NCBI RefSeq assembly: GCF_031143425.1
Contig: NC_090451.1
Span: forward strand, 352,850,339-352,914,338
Reading direction: 5' to 3'
DNA: 64,000 nt
Origin: Pleurodeles waltl
Lineage: Eukaryota > Chordata > Amphibia > Caudata > Salamandridae
Below the pieces are notes generated by a model, which searched no databases, was not told the DNA's origin, and saw only the letters and a program-made list of their open reading frames with translations. Position 1 is the first letter of the stretch, and each line of letters begins with the position of its first letter. The position numbers and the translations under genes were made by a program. Below, piece after piece: positions 36,911-48,437 of this stretch.

Positions 36911-37832
36911 AAAGAACAGGAGCGAGCTTATGCCAGGTTTTGAAACATGACGTATTGAGTCTTGTATGCATGCTATACTTGCTTGTTACAATCCAACAGA
37001 CACTAACTCAATTGTTGCACTTCATAATGTTTTTTTTTTTTATCATAGTGGAGCATAAACTCAAGGGTCTTAAATGCTGAAGTAGGGACACGCTGGGCCC
37101 ACCTACATTTATTTATTCAATTCTGAGCAGCAGGCTTTTTACTGTAAACACTCTCGCCATGAAATAACTCTTCTAAATGTTTTCTGTCGAGGCCTTTTTT
37201 GTATGCAATGATTTTAATTAATTATGCATAGTAATTTTTGAGAGCATATTTGGAACAGGTTACAACAATGAAATTACTTATTAGGAACGAGACTTGCACA
37301 TACTGGAATCTTCCCTCAAGCAGAACATACACAGGGCACACAAAGTGCAAGCTTCCCTCAATCAGAAGCTCAGGTGAAAGCTTCACTTAGAAATAACATT
37401 AGAGAAACCAGTGAACTTCACATTTTACACTTATAGCTGCAGCAGGTGTACTGATATTTTCTCCTACTACTATGCAAGAAAACTCAGTACTTCACCTCAG
37501 CAGCCCTTTACATTTCCCTGTGCAGTAATGAAACGCCATTCAAGTGTATAGCGCCATTCAGTTCTTAAGGAGAAGCACCTGTTTCTTCACATATCTAGAA
37601 GCGTATCGTATGTTTTTGCTTTTGTGTAAATCAGAACGAGGGTATGCGTTTCGAGAGGAGAATGTGTTAGCTAGCTGTTCAGAAAACATAACGATGAAAG
37701 ACAACCTTTACATAGGAAAATGGCGACAGTAGGGCATCTTGTATGTTCCTGGCTTTCTGTGTGCCAGTGCTGAGAAACAGTGAAAAGTGTTATACATATA
37801 AAGGCCATTAGTGACCTCTTATCCTCGGCACC
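36911..37832. other. AT-rich sequence, nothing recognised
   Basis: Contains a T run near 37030 and short unrelated ORFs. No repeat termini seen. Confidence 0.5.
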
Positions 37833-37836
37833 TATA

Positions 37837-38452
37837 GGGCCAGATTTACAGCAGTGCACTGCACCAGTTTTGAAACGCAAGGATGCACCTTATTTACAAG
37901 AATATGGCGCACCCCTGCGTTGCCCCCTGTGCCGGTGCTAAATTAAGCAGCCTGCGCCAACGCAAGCATCCTTGCACCATAGTTCAAGGGTGTCTGCGTT
38001 GAGGGGTGTGATTGTTTATGTCAGGAAAGTGTCCCTTTCTGCACATAAGAAATCATCCAGGGTATTCTGCTTCTTCTGTGTGTGCTGCAGAATACAGCAC
38101 ATATAGAAAAAGCAAAAAACAAGGAGGAATAAAAGTATTCTTCGTCGTTGCGCCATGCTAACGCCACCCCTGGTGTGGTCTTAGATTTTGTTGATGCCTC
38201 AGATTTACAATTTCTTGTAAATTTAGGGCAGCGCCAAAAGCAATGGGTGTTGCAGTGGAACTCCCACAGCACCACCCATTGCATGCCCTTCTGACGCAGA
38301 AAACTGTGTTGGAGGGGCCCATATTTACAAGGAGGCATAAAGCCACAAAAAGTGGTGTTACACCTCTTTGTAAATATAGAGAAGTGGTTAGTGCTACCAA
38401 AGTGTCACAAAAATTGATGCTCAGGTGGTGCTAATCCCTTGTAAATCTGGCC
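37837..38452. mobile_element. MITE with GGGCCAGATTTACA termini
   Basis: Left GGGCCAGATTTACA and right TGTAAATCTGGCC are inverted repeats; TATA flanks both ends (37833-37836 and 38453-38456) as a possible target duplication, though it is palindromic and ambiguous. The ~615-bp body has no convincing ORF. A TTTACAA/TTGTAAA pair repeats inside. Similar in style and length to the MITE at 28685. Confidence 0.75.
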
Positions 38453-38456
38453 TATA

Positions 38457-39359
38457 GTTGCCACAGCAGCCCCAGCTAATATAACAACCATTTGCAATGC
38501 AATGGGTCTCGCGTTGTAAATTCCTAGCTGGACTTTTCTTGCCACATAAATTAAAAATGTAAAGTAAAACAGTTGACATAAGCAAGTCAATTTAAAGCAC
38601 CATGGCCGCCATGAGCATGAGCCTAAAGGAGCGAGACAAAAGGAAAAAGAATTTCGCTCGTAGACAAACATATCGGCAAAAGTGCAATTATCGATGTAAC
38701 AGGGTCGGTCCCCAAGGCGGTAACAAAACCGCCCTACGGCGGGACAAACGTAAAGTATTTACCAATGTCATCGAAGGACTTTTGAAAGGCAAGCCCAAGA
38801 ACGAGTGATAGTAATGGGTGTGAGAAGCCCACATAGATACCAACACGTCAGAAGAGCAGCGCTTGCGTGCTGCCATGCTCGACCTAAAAAGGGCTTTCAG
38901 TATTGCAAGCAAATGGACTTCAGAGTGCATGATAAAGTCAAGTCGCAGACCTGCACCATCTGGGTGTAAATTCAAAAATGTGTGATTGGTAGTTTACCTG
39001 AGCTTAGTGGCCCACCCAGCCTACAACATTAACATGATAGATGTGTTGCTTGAGTTTCTGATTCTGATGCCAGTACCTTGAATCACATTTAATTTATGAA
39101 CACAATCACAAAGAAAATTGCTACTAGTCAATTTTTCAGCTGGCAGTACCAGAATTCAGGTACCTGCTGTACGGCAGAGAGTTGTTTTCAGGTCTGAGGC
39201 TGCCTGATCCCTGTGCTGCTAGGCAATCATGCCTTTTTGGATTAGGATCTGGCTTTTTCGCTCTGCATATCCGACTGTTTGTCCTTTCCTTTTGAGCACC
39301 CAAAAGGTGAGACAGGAATGGGAAGGCCGAACTTACTACTTTAGCCGTTCAGAAGGTGT
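38457..39359. other. Unclassified sequence with a small basic ORF
   Basis: A GC-richer patch holds a 68-codon plus-strand ORF (38602-38808), starting ATG in GCCGCCATG context and rich in Lys and Arg. I do not recognise it. CCAAGGCGG and CCGCCCTACGGCGGG motifs nearby form short inverted pairs. It may be part of a repeat rather than a gene. Confidence 0.3.
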
Positions 39360-40438
39360 GCCACCCTACTGTCTTTCCCCACAATTCTTACGAATATTCT
39401 ACTGAATATCGACCACACAAATATTATGGTACAAAAATGTTGCTTCAAAAATATTGACAACCACAATAACGGCTCTGAATTGAGTTTATAAAATATATCG
39501 AATACAACAAATGCAAATATTTAAATAGACATTAACTCGATATCGATATTTGAAACGTAGAAATACATAATATTGAAACCTCTATTTTAATAATGAAAAC
39601 ATACAAACATATCGAAAAATAAAATATTTAAACATATAGTATGAACAACATATTTACATTCCAAAGGAAAACCATTAAATAACAATACAGAATAAAATAA
39701 ATGCTAAAACTAGTAAGTGCTGGAAGCTACAAAGAAAAGAGAAGCCTACCACACTGTCCAAGTTATCAACAAAATAAAACTAAACCTATACATTTTTTTT
39801 TTTCACATCTGCAGATCTGCACAAATGAAGAATTCAATTCCCAAACAAACCAAACTGGAACCGAAGGGCAGACTATAAAACCACCAACATGAAAAAAAGA
39901 AAACAACTAAAGATGTAAGTAGCCATGAACAAAAATGCAAAATACATAATACAAATTAAATACACAGATACATGTAAAAATATATATATAATAAATATTT
40001 TACATTTTGATTTAACTACAGAAACAGACATGTCAAATGAAGACACAGTCATAGATATTACTCTGATGGTTGCTACGGAGGTCCATCACTGTAAATAGCC
40101 AAGGGGACCTTTCAACAGAGCATAACCACTCACAGTATAAGACAGAAATTGAGGTCTACAACATAATGCAAGACTTAAAAGAGGAATTCACAAGTGTCAC
40201 TGCTCCCAGTGGAACAATACTTCAAGACTACACCCACAGAATACATGCTGACTATATAGTCCAATAACCATCTGTGCCAAATTTGAAAAGAGTAATATCT
40301 AGCAAAGAAGTGAAAAACTAGCTTACCCAGCACCAAAAACGATTACAGAAAAACATCACAGAGAATATCTCACAGTAACCCACACTAAAGATGATTTCAT
40401 ATCATAGAACACCAATAATGAAAAAAAAGATTAAATAT
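39360..40438. other. Very AT-rich region with ATATTGA/ATCGATAT words
   Basis: Irregular recurrences of AATATT, ATATCGA and TATCGATATT between 39400 and 39650 suggest a degenerate AT-rich repeat. ORFs of 63-65 codons at 39701 and 40070 are not recognised. Confidence 0.4.
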
Positions 40439-40837
40439 ATGTTGTAAGAAACTGGATTATTGGTTGAGGGGGGTTAAACCCTACTCAAGCAGCAACCACA
40501 ATTCTTGTCAGGATGAAGTCACAAACAAACCCCAAATTAACCTGTGCTCAACCCTCTGGTAGATTGGCACTTGGCCATCAAGCTTAACATAGAGGCAATG
40601 CGTAAAGTATTTGTACAGCAATTCAAACAGTAATAAAAGGAAAACACTACACAATAAAAATTGGACATCAAGTTAGAAGGATAGAGCAAAATGCAATCAA
40701 TACTTTTGACAACAAACAACAAAAATCCAATCAGTAGAACCGGATATCCACTAGACCACGGCATCCTAACACACCAGTTAGTATAACAACCAGCTGGAAA
40801 CACTCTCTTAAAGTAGGACACTTCCCCTGTGGCCATT
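40439..40837. mobile_element. Truncated LTR fragment (TGTAAGAAACTGG family)
   Basis: Starts TTGTAAGAAACTGGATTATTG and shares layout words (ACCCTCTGGTAG, AGGCAATGCGTAAAGTATTTGT) with the LTR at 25433-28183 (CCCTCTGGTGGC, GGCAATGTGTAAAGTATTTGT), so it is a related but distinct LTR family. It breaks off where Penelope-like coding sequence begins. Confidence 0.55.
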
Positions 40838-41217
40838 ACAGTGTGTGCCCCCTAATACAGATCACAAAAGAAGTCGACCTGGGCCAGAGAAGGAAATGGG
40901 AACTATTCAAACATACCAACTGTCAGATTAAAAACTGTTTCTATCACATTTCAAACCCTTGTTGTTTATGTTACGATAACATGACAACAAGATCAATCAA
41001 TACCCGGATCAATGAACACTGTAGTAATATCAGGGAGTCACTGGACAACTACCAAATTGAGCACTCATTTCATCATGGTTAACCATCCTCTGGATGATAT
41101 ACGATGGGTAATACTAGAAACTATACAGGGTGGAGAAGACATCTCCAGAAGACTTCTTGAAAAGCTCTTTAAGCTCAATTTTATTTGGACTGAGTGAACA
41201 TGACATCCCATGGTCTG
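40838..41217 (+). pseudogene. Penelope-like element GIY-YIG endonuclease remnant
   Basis: The translation CQIKNCFYHISNPCCLCYDN and MTTRSINTRINEHCSNIR matches the start of the GIY-YIG nuclease that ends Penelope-like retroelement proteins. In another frame it continues HFIMVNHPLDDIRWVILE, GGEDISRRLLEKLF and a C-terminal block with the usual layout (hydrophobic strand, GG-D, leucine-rich helix). A frameshift near 41075 separates the halves. The YIG-type box reads YDN, so the site is degenerate. Only the 3' end of the element is present; RT is not seen. Confidence 0.7.
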
Positions 41218-41553
41218 TGTAGGAGGCTGGCTTTCTATGTAGTGTTCAAAACTAGGCACACTGTGCAGGGGGTCCAGGCAACCACACATTGGTTTCCAGA
41301 GGTAAAAAATAAACCACCTAATGTTCAAATTTTTAAGGTAGCTAGTCGAGCAGTTAGACTAATCCAGGAGATGTGCCAAGCATTTGTTGTACTCACAAAT
41401 CCAATTATGCACCCCACACACTCAATGAATGACTCTAGACCAGAATTTATAAAAATATTTCAGACGTTTATATAAATTCTAAGACCAAGATCTTTAAGAT
41501 ACTTTAAGTACTTTTTGAGATATGACTTTTCAAAGTTTTAATAAAGTTAGTCT
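41218..41553. mobile_element. Truncated LTR fragment (TGTAGGAGGCTGGCTTTC family)
   Basis: Starts TGTAGGAGGCTGGCTTTC right after the Penelope remnant. The first ~14 bp resemble the reverse complement of the 3 kb LTR end but the rest is unrelated. It breaks off near TTCTGTTT at about 41553. An AATAAAG motif lies near 41540. Confidence 0.5.
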
Positions 41554-41652
41554 TTCTGTTTGGAATTATGAACTACTGGACTCAATGCACAGTCACCTTT
41601 AAAAATGCATTAAAAATCGTACAGTTGAGTTACCAATCTGTTCTCTTGCAGG

Positions 41653-41808
41653 ATGGTCGAAGAAGTCGGGGGCATGCTGTGCCAGCTGGAGAGCCTCCGG
41701 CGGCTCCCGGTTCTGGCGGGAGCAGAGCTGGAACGTCTCTTGGCACAGGGCCACTTGGAGAAGGAGCTAGTTTGCAGATTTAAAGATGGTGCCTTGGTGT
41801 CCCTTTAG
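41653..41808 (+). CDS. Exon-like 51-codon ORF, unrecognised
   Basis: Starts ATG at 41653, directly after a polypyrimidine-AG (TTCTCTTGCAG ending at 41651), and ends TAG at 41806-41808. The product is leucine-rich and amphipathic (for example LCQLESLRRLPVLAGAELER and LAQGHLEKELVCRF). Base composition is distinctly GC- and CpG-richer than the AT-rich flanks. This could be a real exon or a processed fragment of a host gene. The TAG may lie past a donor such as GATG|GTGCCT. I do not recognise the protein. The element 1 LTR begins just 25 bp downstream. Confidence 0.3.
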   Translation: MVEEVGGMLCQLESLRRLPVLAGAELERLLAQGHLEKELVCRFKDGALVSL

Positions 41809-42418
41809 GCTGTCAAGGTCACAAGGGATTAGTGTAGGAAAGTACCATCTTGCCGGCATGTTACCCCCATGTTTCACTGTATATATGTTTTTTTAGTGTA
41901 TGTGTCAATGGGACCCTGCCAGCCAGGGCCCCAGTGCTCATAAGTGTGCCCTGTATGTGTTCCCTGTGTGATGACTAACTGTCTCACTGAGGCTCTGCTA
42001 ACCAGAACCTCAGTGGTTATGCTCTCTCTGCTTTCTAAATTGTCATTAACAGGCTAGTGACCAATTTCACCAATTCACATTGGCATACTGGAACACCCTT
42101 ATAATTCCCTAGTATATGGTACTGAGGTTCCCAGGGTATTGGGGTTCCAGGAGATCCCTATGGGCTGCAGCATTTCTTTTGCCACCCATAGGGAGCTCTG
42201 ACAATTCTTACACAGGCCTGCCACTGCAGCCTGAGTGAAATAACGTCCACGTTATTTCACAGCCATTTACCACTGCACTTAAGTAACTTATAAGTCACCT
42301 ATATGTCTAACCTTCACCTGGTGAAGGTTGGGTGCTAGGTTACTTAGTGTGTGGGCACCGTGGCACTAGCCAAGGTGCCCCCACATCGTTCAGGGCAAAT
42401 TCCCCGGACTTTGTGAGT

Positions 42419-42423
42419 GCGGG
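42419..42423. repeat. Target duplication GCGGG, left copy
   Basis: GCGGG here and at 45569-45573 flank the solo LTR at 42424-45568 exactly. Confidence 0.85.
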
Positions 42424-43788
42424 TGTGAGAAGGTAGCCTCTTTCTAGCCTTGTTACCCCCACTTTTGGCCTGTTTGTGAGTGTATGTCAGGGTGTTTGTC
42501 ACTGTTTTCACTGTCTCACTGGGATCCTGATAGCCAGGCCTCAGTGCTCATAGTGAAAACACTATGTTTTCAGTATGGTTGTTATGTGTCACTGGGATCC
42601 TGCTGGTCAGGACCCCAGTGCTCATAGGTTTGTGGCCTATATGTATGTGTCACTGGGACCCTGTCACACAGGGCCCCAGTGCTCATAGGTGTGCATGTAT
42701 ATGTTCCCTGTGTGGTGCCTAACTGTCTCACTGAGGCTCTGCTAACCAGAACCTCAGTGGTTATGCTCTCTCATTACTTTCAAATTGTCACTAACAGGCT
42801 AGTGACCAATTTTACCAATTTACATTGGCTTACTGGAACACCCTTATAATTCCCTAGTATATGGTACTGAGGTACCCAGGGTATTGGGGTTCCAGGAGAT
42901 CCCTATGGGCTGCAGCATTTCTTTTGCCACCCATAGGGAGCTCTGACAATTCTTACACAGGCCTGCCACTGCAGCCTGAGTGAAATAACGTCCACGTTAT
43001 TTCACAGCCATTTTACACTGCACTTAAGTAACTTATAAGTCACCTATATGTCTAACCTTTACCTGGTAAAGGTTAGGTGCAAAGTTACTTAGTGTGAGGG
43101 CACCCTGGCACTAGCCAAGGTGCCCCCACATTGTTCAGAGCCAATTCACTGAACTTTGTGAGTGCGGGGACACCATTACACGCGTGCACTACATATAGGT
43201 CACTACCTATATGTAGCTTCACCATGGTAACTCCGAATATGGCCATGTAACATGTCTATGATCATGGAATTGCCCCCTCTATGCCATCCTGGCATTGTTG
43301 GTACAATTCCATGATCCCAGTGGTCTGTAGCACAGGCCCTGGTACTGCCAGACTGCCCTTCCTGGGGTTTCTCTGCAGCTGCTGCTGCTGCCAACCCCTC
43401 AGACAGGCAGCTGCCCTCCTGGGGTCCAGCCAGGCCTGGCCCAGGATGGCAGAACAAAGAACTTCCTCTGAGAGAGGGTGTGACACCCTCTCCCTTTGGA
43501 AAATGGTGTGAAGGCAGGGGAGGAGTAGCCTCCCCCAGCCTCTGGAAATGCTTTGTTGGGCACAGATGTGCCCAATTCTGCATAAGCCAGTCTACACCGG
43601 TTCAGGGACCCCTTAGCCCCTGCTCTGGCGCGAAACTGGACAAAGGAAAGGGGAGTGACCACTCCCCTGACCTGCACCTCCCCTGGGAGGTGTCCAGAGC
43701 TCCTCCAGTGTGCTCCAGACCTCTGCCATCTTGGAAACAGAGGTGCTGCTGGCACACTGGACTGCTCTGAGTGGCCAGTGCCACCAGG

Positions 43789-43882
43789 TGACGTCAGAGA
43801 CTCCTTGTGATAGGCTCCTTCAGGTGTTAGTAGCCTTTCCTCTCTCCTAGGTAGCCAAACCCTCTTTTCTGGCTATTTAGGG
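43789..43882 (+). promoter_or_regulatory. CRE and TATA-like box of solo LTR A
   Basis: TGACGTCA (43789-43796) and CTATTTAGGG (43873-43882), same spacing as in the other intact copies. Confidence 0.5.
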
Positions 43883-45322
43883 TCTCTGTCTCTGGGGAAA
43901 CTTTAGATAACGAATGCATGAGCTCAGCCGAGTTCCTCTGCATCTCCCTCTTCACCTTCTGATAAGGAATCGACCGCTGACCGCGCTGGAAGCCTGCAAA
44001 CCTGCAACATAGTAGCAAAGACGACTACTGCAACTCTGTAACGCTGATCCTGCCGCCTTCTCGACTGTTTTCCTGCTTGTGCATGCTGTGGGGGTAGTCT
44101 GCCTCCTCTCTGCACCAGAAGCTCCGAAGAAATCTCCCGTGGGTCGACGGAATCTTCCCCCTGCAACCGCAGGCACCAAAAAGCTGCATCTCCGGTCCCT
44201 TGGGTCTCCTCTCAGCACGACGAGCGAGGTCCCTCGAATCCAGCGACACCGTCCAAGTGACCCCCACAGTCCAGTGACTCTTCAGCCCAAGTTTGGTGGA
44301 GGTAAGTCCTTGCCTCACCTCGCTGGGCTGCATTGCTGGGAATCGCGACTTTGCAAGCTTCTCCGGCCCCTGTGCACTTCCGGCGGAAATCCTTCGTGCA
44401 CAGCCAAGCCTGGGTCCACGGCACTCTAACCTGCATTGCACGACTTTCTAAGTTGGTCTCCGGCGACGTGGGACTCCTTTGTGCAACTTCGGCGAGCACC
44501 GTTTCACGCATCCTCGTAGTGCCTGTTTCTGGCACTTCTCCGGGTGCTACCTGCTTCAGTGAGGGCTCTTTGTCTTGCTCGACGTCCCCTCTCTCTGCAG
44601 GTACAATTTGCGACCTCCTGGTCCCCCCTGGGCCCCAGCAGCGTCCAAAAACGCCAAACGCACGATTTGCGTGTAGCAAGGCTTGTTGGCGTCCATCCGG
44701 CGGGAAAACACTTCTGCACGACTCTCCAAGGCGTGGGGGATCCATCCTCCAAAGGGGAAGTCTCAAACCCTTGTCGTTCCTGCAGTATTCACAGTTCTTC
44801 AGCCTAGTAAGAGCTTCTTTGCACCAACCGCTGGCATTTCTTGGGCATCTGCCCATCTCCGAGCTGCTTGTGACTTTTGGACTTGGTCCCCTTGTTCCAC
44901 AGGTACCTTCAGACAGGAATCCATCGTTGTTGCATTGCTGATTTGTGTTTTCCTTGCATTCTCCCTCTAACACGACTATTTTGTCCTTAGGGGAACTTTG
45001 GTGCACTTTGCACTCACTTTTCAGGGTCTTGGGGAGGGTTATTTTTCTAACTCTCACTATTTTCTAATAGTCCCAGCGACCCTCTACAAGGTCACATAGG
45101 TTTGGGGTCCATTCGTGGTTCACATTCCACTTTTGGAGTATATGGTTTGTGTTGCCCCTATCCCTATGTTTCCCCATTGCATCCTATTGTAACTATACAT
45201 TGTTTGCACTGTTTTCTAAGACTATACTGCATATTTTTGCTATTGTGTATATATATCTTGTGTATATTTCCTATCCTCTCACTGAGGGTACACTCTAAGA
45301 TACTTTGGCATATTGTCATAAA

Positions 45323-45328
45323 AATAAA
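45323..45328 (+). terminator. Poly(A) signal of solo LTR A
   Basis: AATAAA in the palindromic AATAAAGTACCTTTATT context. Confidence 0.6.
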
Positions 45329-45568
45329 GTACCTTTATTTTTAGTATAACTGTGTATTGTGTTTTCTTATGATATTGTGCATATGACACTAAGTGGTACT
45401 GTAGTAGCTTCACACGTCTCCTAGTTCAGCCTGAGCTGCTTTGCTAAGCTACCATTATCTATCAGCCTAAGCTGCTAGACACCCTATACACTAATAAGGG
45501 ATAACTGGGCCTGGTGCAAGGTGCAAGTACCCCTTGGTACTCACTACAAGCCAGTCCAGCCTCCTACA

Positions 45569-45573
45569 GCGGG
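45569..45573. repeat. Target duplication GCGGG, right copy
   Basis: Matches 42419-42423; the element 1 LTR sequence resumes directly after it. Confidence 0.85.
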
Positions 45574-46184
45574 GACACCATTTCACGCGTGCACTATACA
45601 TAGGTCACTACCTATGTATAGCGTCACAATGGTAACTCCGAACATGGCCCTGTAACATGTCTAAGATCATGGAATTGTCACCCCAATGCCATTCTGGCAT
45701 TGGGGAGACAATTGCATGATCCCCGAGTCTCTAGCACAGACCCGGGTACTGCCAAACTGCCTTTCCGGGGGCTTCACTGCAGCTGCTGCTGCTGCCAACC
45801 CTTCAGACAGGTTTCTGCCCTCCTGGGGTCCAGCCAGGCTTGGCCCAGGAAGGCAGAAAAAAGGACTTCCTCAGTGTTACACCCTCTCCCTTTGGAAAAA
45901 GGTGTCAGGGCTGGGGAGGAGTAGCCTCCCCCAGCCTCTGGAAATGCTTTGATGGGCACAGATGGTGCCCATCTCTGCATAAGCCAGTCTACACCGGTTC
46001 AGGAATCCCCCAGCCCTGCTCTGGCGCGAAACTGGACAAAGGAAAGGGGAGTGACCACTCCCCTGACCTGCACCTCCCAGGGGAGGTGCCCAGAGCTCCT
46101 CCAGTGCGCTCCAGACCTCTGCCATCTTGGAAACAGAGGTGTTGCTGGCACACTGGACTGCTCTGAGTGGCCAGTGCCATCAGG

Positions 46185-46278
46185 TGACGTCAGAGACTCC
46201 TTCTGATAGGCTCTTACCTGTGTTGCTAGCCTATCCTCCTTCCTAGGTAGCCAAACCTCCTTTTCTGGCTATTTAGGG
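46185..46278 (+). promoter_or_regulatory. CRE and TATA-like box of the element 1 5' LTR
   Basis: TGACGTCA (46185-46192) and CTATTTAGGG (46269-46278). If the element was transcribed, its start is expected shortly after 46278, but solo LTR B now separates this from gag. Confidence 0.5.
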
Positions 46279-46974
46279 TCTCTGCTTTGGGGAATTCTTG
46301 AGATACCGAATGGAAGAGCTCACCAGAGTTCCTCTGCATTTCTCTCTTCACCTTCTGCCAAAGGATCACCGCTGACTGCTCAGGATGCCTGCAAAACCGC
46401 AACAAAGTAGCAAAGACGACTACTGCAACCTTGTATCGCTTATCCTGCCGCCTTCTCGACTGTTTCCTGGTGGTGCATGCTCTGGGGGTAGCCTGCCTCC
46501 TTCTTGCACCAGGAGCTCTGAAGAAATCTCCCGTGGGATGACGGAATCTTCCCCCTGCAACCGCAGGCAACAAAAGACTGCATCACCGGTCCTCTGGGTT
46601 CCCTCTCAGCACGACGAGCGTGGTCCCTGGAACTCAGTAACTCTGTCCAAGTGACTCCCACAGTCCAGTGACTCTTCAGTCCAAGTTTGATGGCGGTAAG
46701 TCCTTGCCTCCCCACGCTAGACTGCATTGCTGGGTACTGCGTGATTTGCAGCTGCTCTGGCTCCTGTGCACTCTTCCAGGATTTCCTTTGTGCACAGCCA
46801 AGCCTGGGTCCCCGACACCTTAACCTGCAGTGCACAACCTTCTGAGTTGTCCTCCGGCGTCGTGGGGCTCCCTTTTGTGTCTTCGGGTGGACTCCGGTTC
46901 ACTCCTCTTCCAAGTGCCTGTTCCGGTACTTCTGCGGGTGCTGCCTGCTTCTGTGAGTGCTCCCTGACTTGCTG

Positions 46975-46979
46975 GGCGC
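46975..46979. repeat. Target duplication GGCGC, left copy
   Basis: GGCGC at 46975-46979 and 50124-50128 flank solo LTR B. Confidence 0.85.
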
Positions 46980-48343
46980 TGTGAGAAGGTAGCCTCTTTC
47001 TAGCCTTGTTACCCCCACTTTTGGCCTGTTTGTGAGTGTATGTCAGGGTGTTTGTCACTGTTTTCACTGTCTCACTGGGATCCTGATAGCCAGGCCTCAG
47101 TGCTCATAGTGAAAACACCATGTTTTCAGTATGGTTGTTATGTGTCACTGGGATCCTGCTGGTCAGGACCCCAGTGCTCATAGGTTTGTGGCCTATATGT
47201 ATGTGTCACTGGGACCCTGTCACACAGGGCCCCAGTGCTCATAGGTGTGCATGTATGTGTTCCCTGTGTGGTGCCTAACTGTCTCACTGAGGCTCTGCTA
47301 ACCAGAACCTCAGTGGTTATGCTCTCTCATTACTTTTAAATTGTCACTAACAGGCTAGTGACCAATTTTACCAATTTACATTGGCTTACTGGAACACCCT
47401 TATAATTCCCTAGTATATGGTACTGAGGTACCCAGGGTATTGGGGTTCCAGGAGATCCCTATGGGCTGCAGCATTTCTTTTGCCACCCATAGGGAGCTCT
47501 GACAATTCTTACACAGGCCTGCCACTGCAGCCTGAGTGAAATAACGTCCACGTTATTTCACAGCCATTTTACACTGCACTTAAGTAACTTATAAGTCACC
47601 TATATGTCTAACCTTTACCTGGTAAAGGTTAGGTGCAAAGTTACTTAGTGTGAGGGCACCCTGGCACTAGCCAAGGTGCCCCCACATTGTTCAGAGCCAA
47701 TTCACTGAACTTTGTGAGTGCGGGGACACCATTACACGCGTGCACTACATATAGGTCACTACCTATATGTAGCTTCACCATGGTAACTCCGAATATGGCC
47801 ATGTAACATGTCTATGATCATGGAATTGCCCCCTCTATGCCATCCTGGCATTGTTGGTACAATTCCATGATCCCAGTGGTCTGTAGCACAGACCCTGGTA
47901 CTGCCAGACTGCCCTTCCTGGGGTTTCACTGCAGCTGCTGCTGCTGCCAACCCCTCAGACAGGCAGCTGCCCTCCTGGGGTCCAGCCAGGCCTGGCCCAA
48001 GATGGCAGAACAAAGAACTTCCTCTGAGAGAGGGTGTGACACCCTCTCCCTTTGGAAAATGGTGTGAAGGCAGGGGAGGAGTAGCCTCCCCAGCCTCTGG
48101 AAATGCTTTGTTGGGCACAGATGTGCCCAATTCTGCATAAGCCAGTCTACACCGGTTCAGGGACCCCTTAGCCCCTGCTCTGGCGCGAAACTGGACAAAG
48201 GAAAGGGGAGTGACCACTCCCCTGACCTGCACCTCCCCTGGGAGGTGTCCAGAGCTCCTCCAGTGTGCTCCAGACCTCTGCCATCTTGGAAACAGAGGTG
48301 CTGCTGGCACACTGGACTGCTCTGAGTGGCCAGTGCCACCAGG

Positions 48344-48437
48344 TGACGTCAGAGACTCCTGCTGATAGGCTCCTTCAGGTGTTAGTAGCCTTTCCTCTCT
48401 CCTAGGTAGCCAAACCCTCTTTTCTGGCTATTTAGGG
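48344..48437 (+). promoter_or_regulatory. CRE and TATA-like box of solo LTR B
   Basis: TGACGTCA (48344-48351) and CTATTTAGGG (48428-48437). Confidence 0.5.

Larger units (their letters stand above)
42424..45568 (+). mobile_element. Solo LTR A (3145 bp) inserted in the element 1 5' LTR
   Basis: TGTGAGAAGGTAGCC start, CCAGTCCAGCCTCCTACA end, perfect 5-bp duplication GCGGG on both sides. No internal domain, so LTR-LTR recombination removed the rest. Contains TGACGTCA at 43789, CTATTTAGGG at 43873, GTAAGT at 44302 and AATAAA at 45323. Almost the same as solo LTR B, so both are young relative to the LTR they entered. Confidence 0.92.

Noticed and set aside
38602..38808. 68-codon Lys/Arg-rich ORF with good start context
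   Set aside because: No recognisable family, short, and in a patch that looks like repeat DNA; kept only as a note in the feature list.
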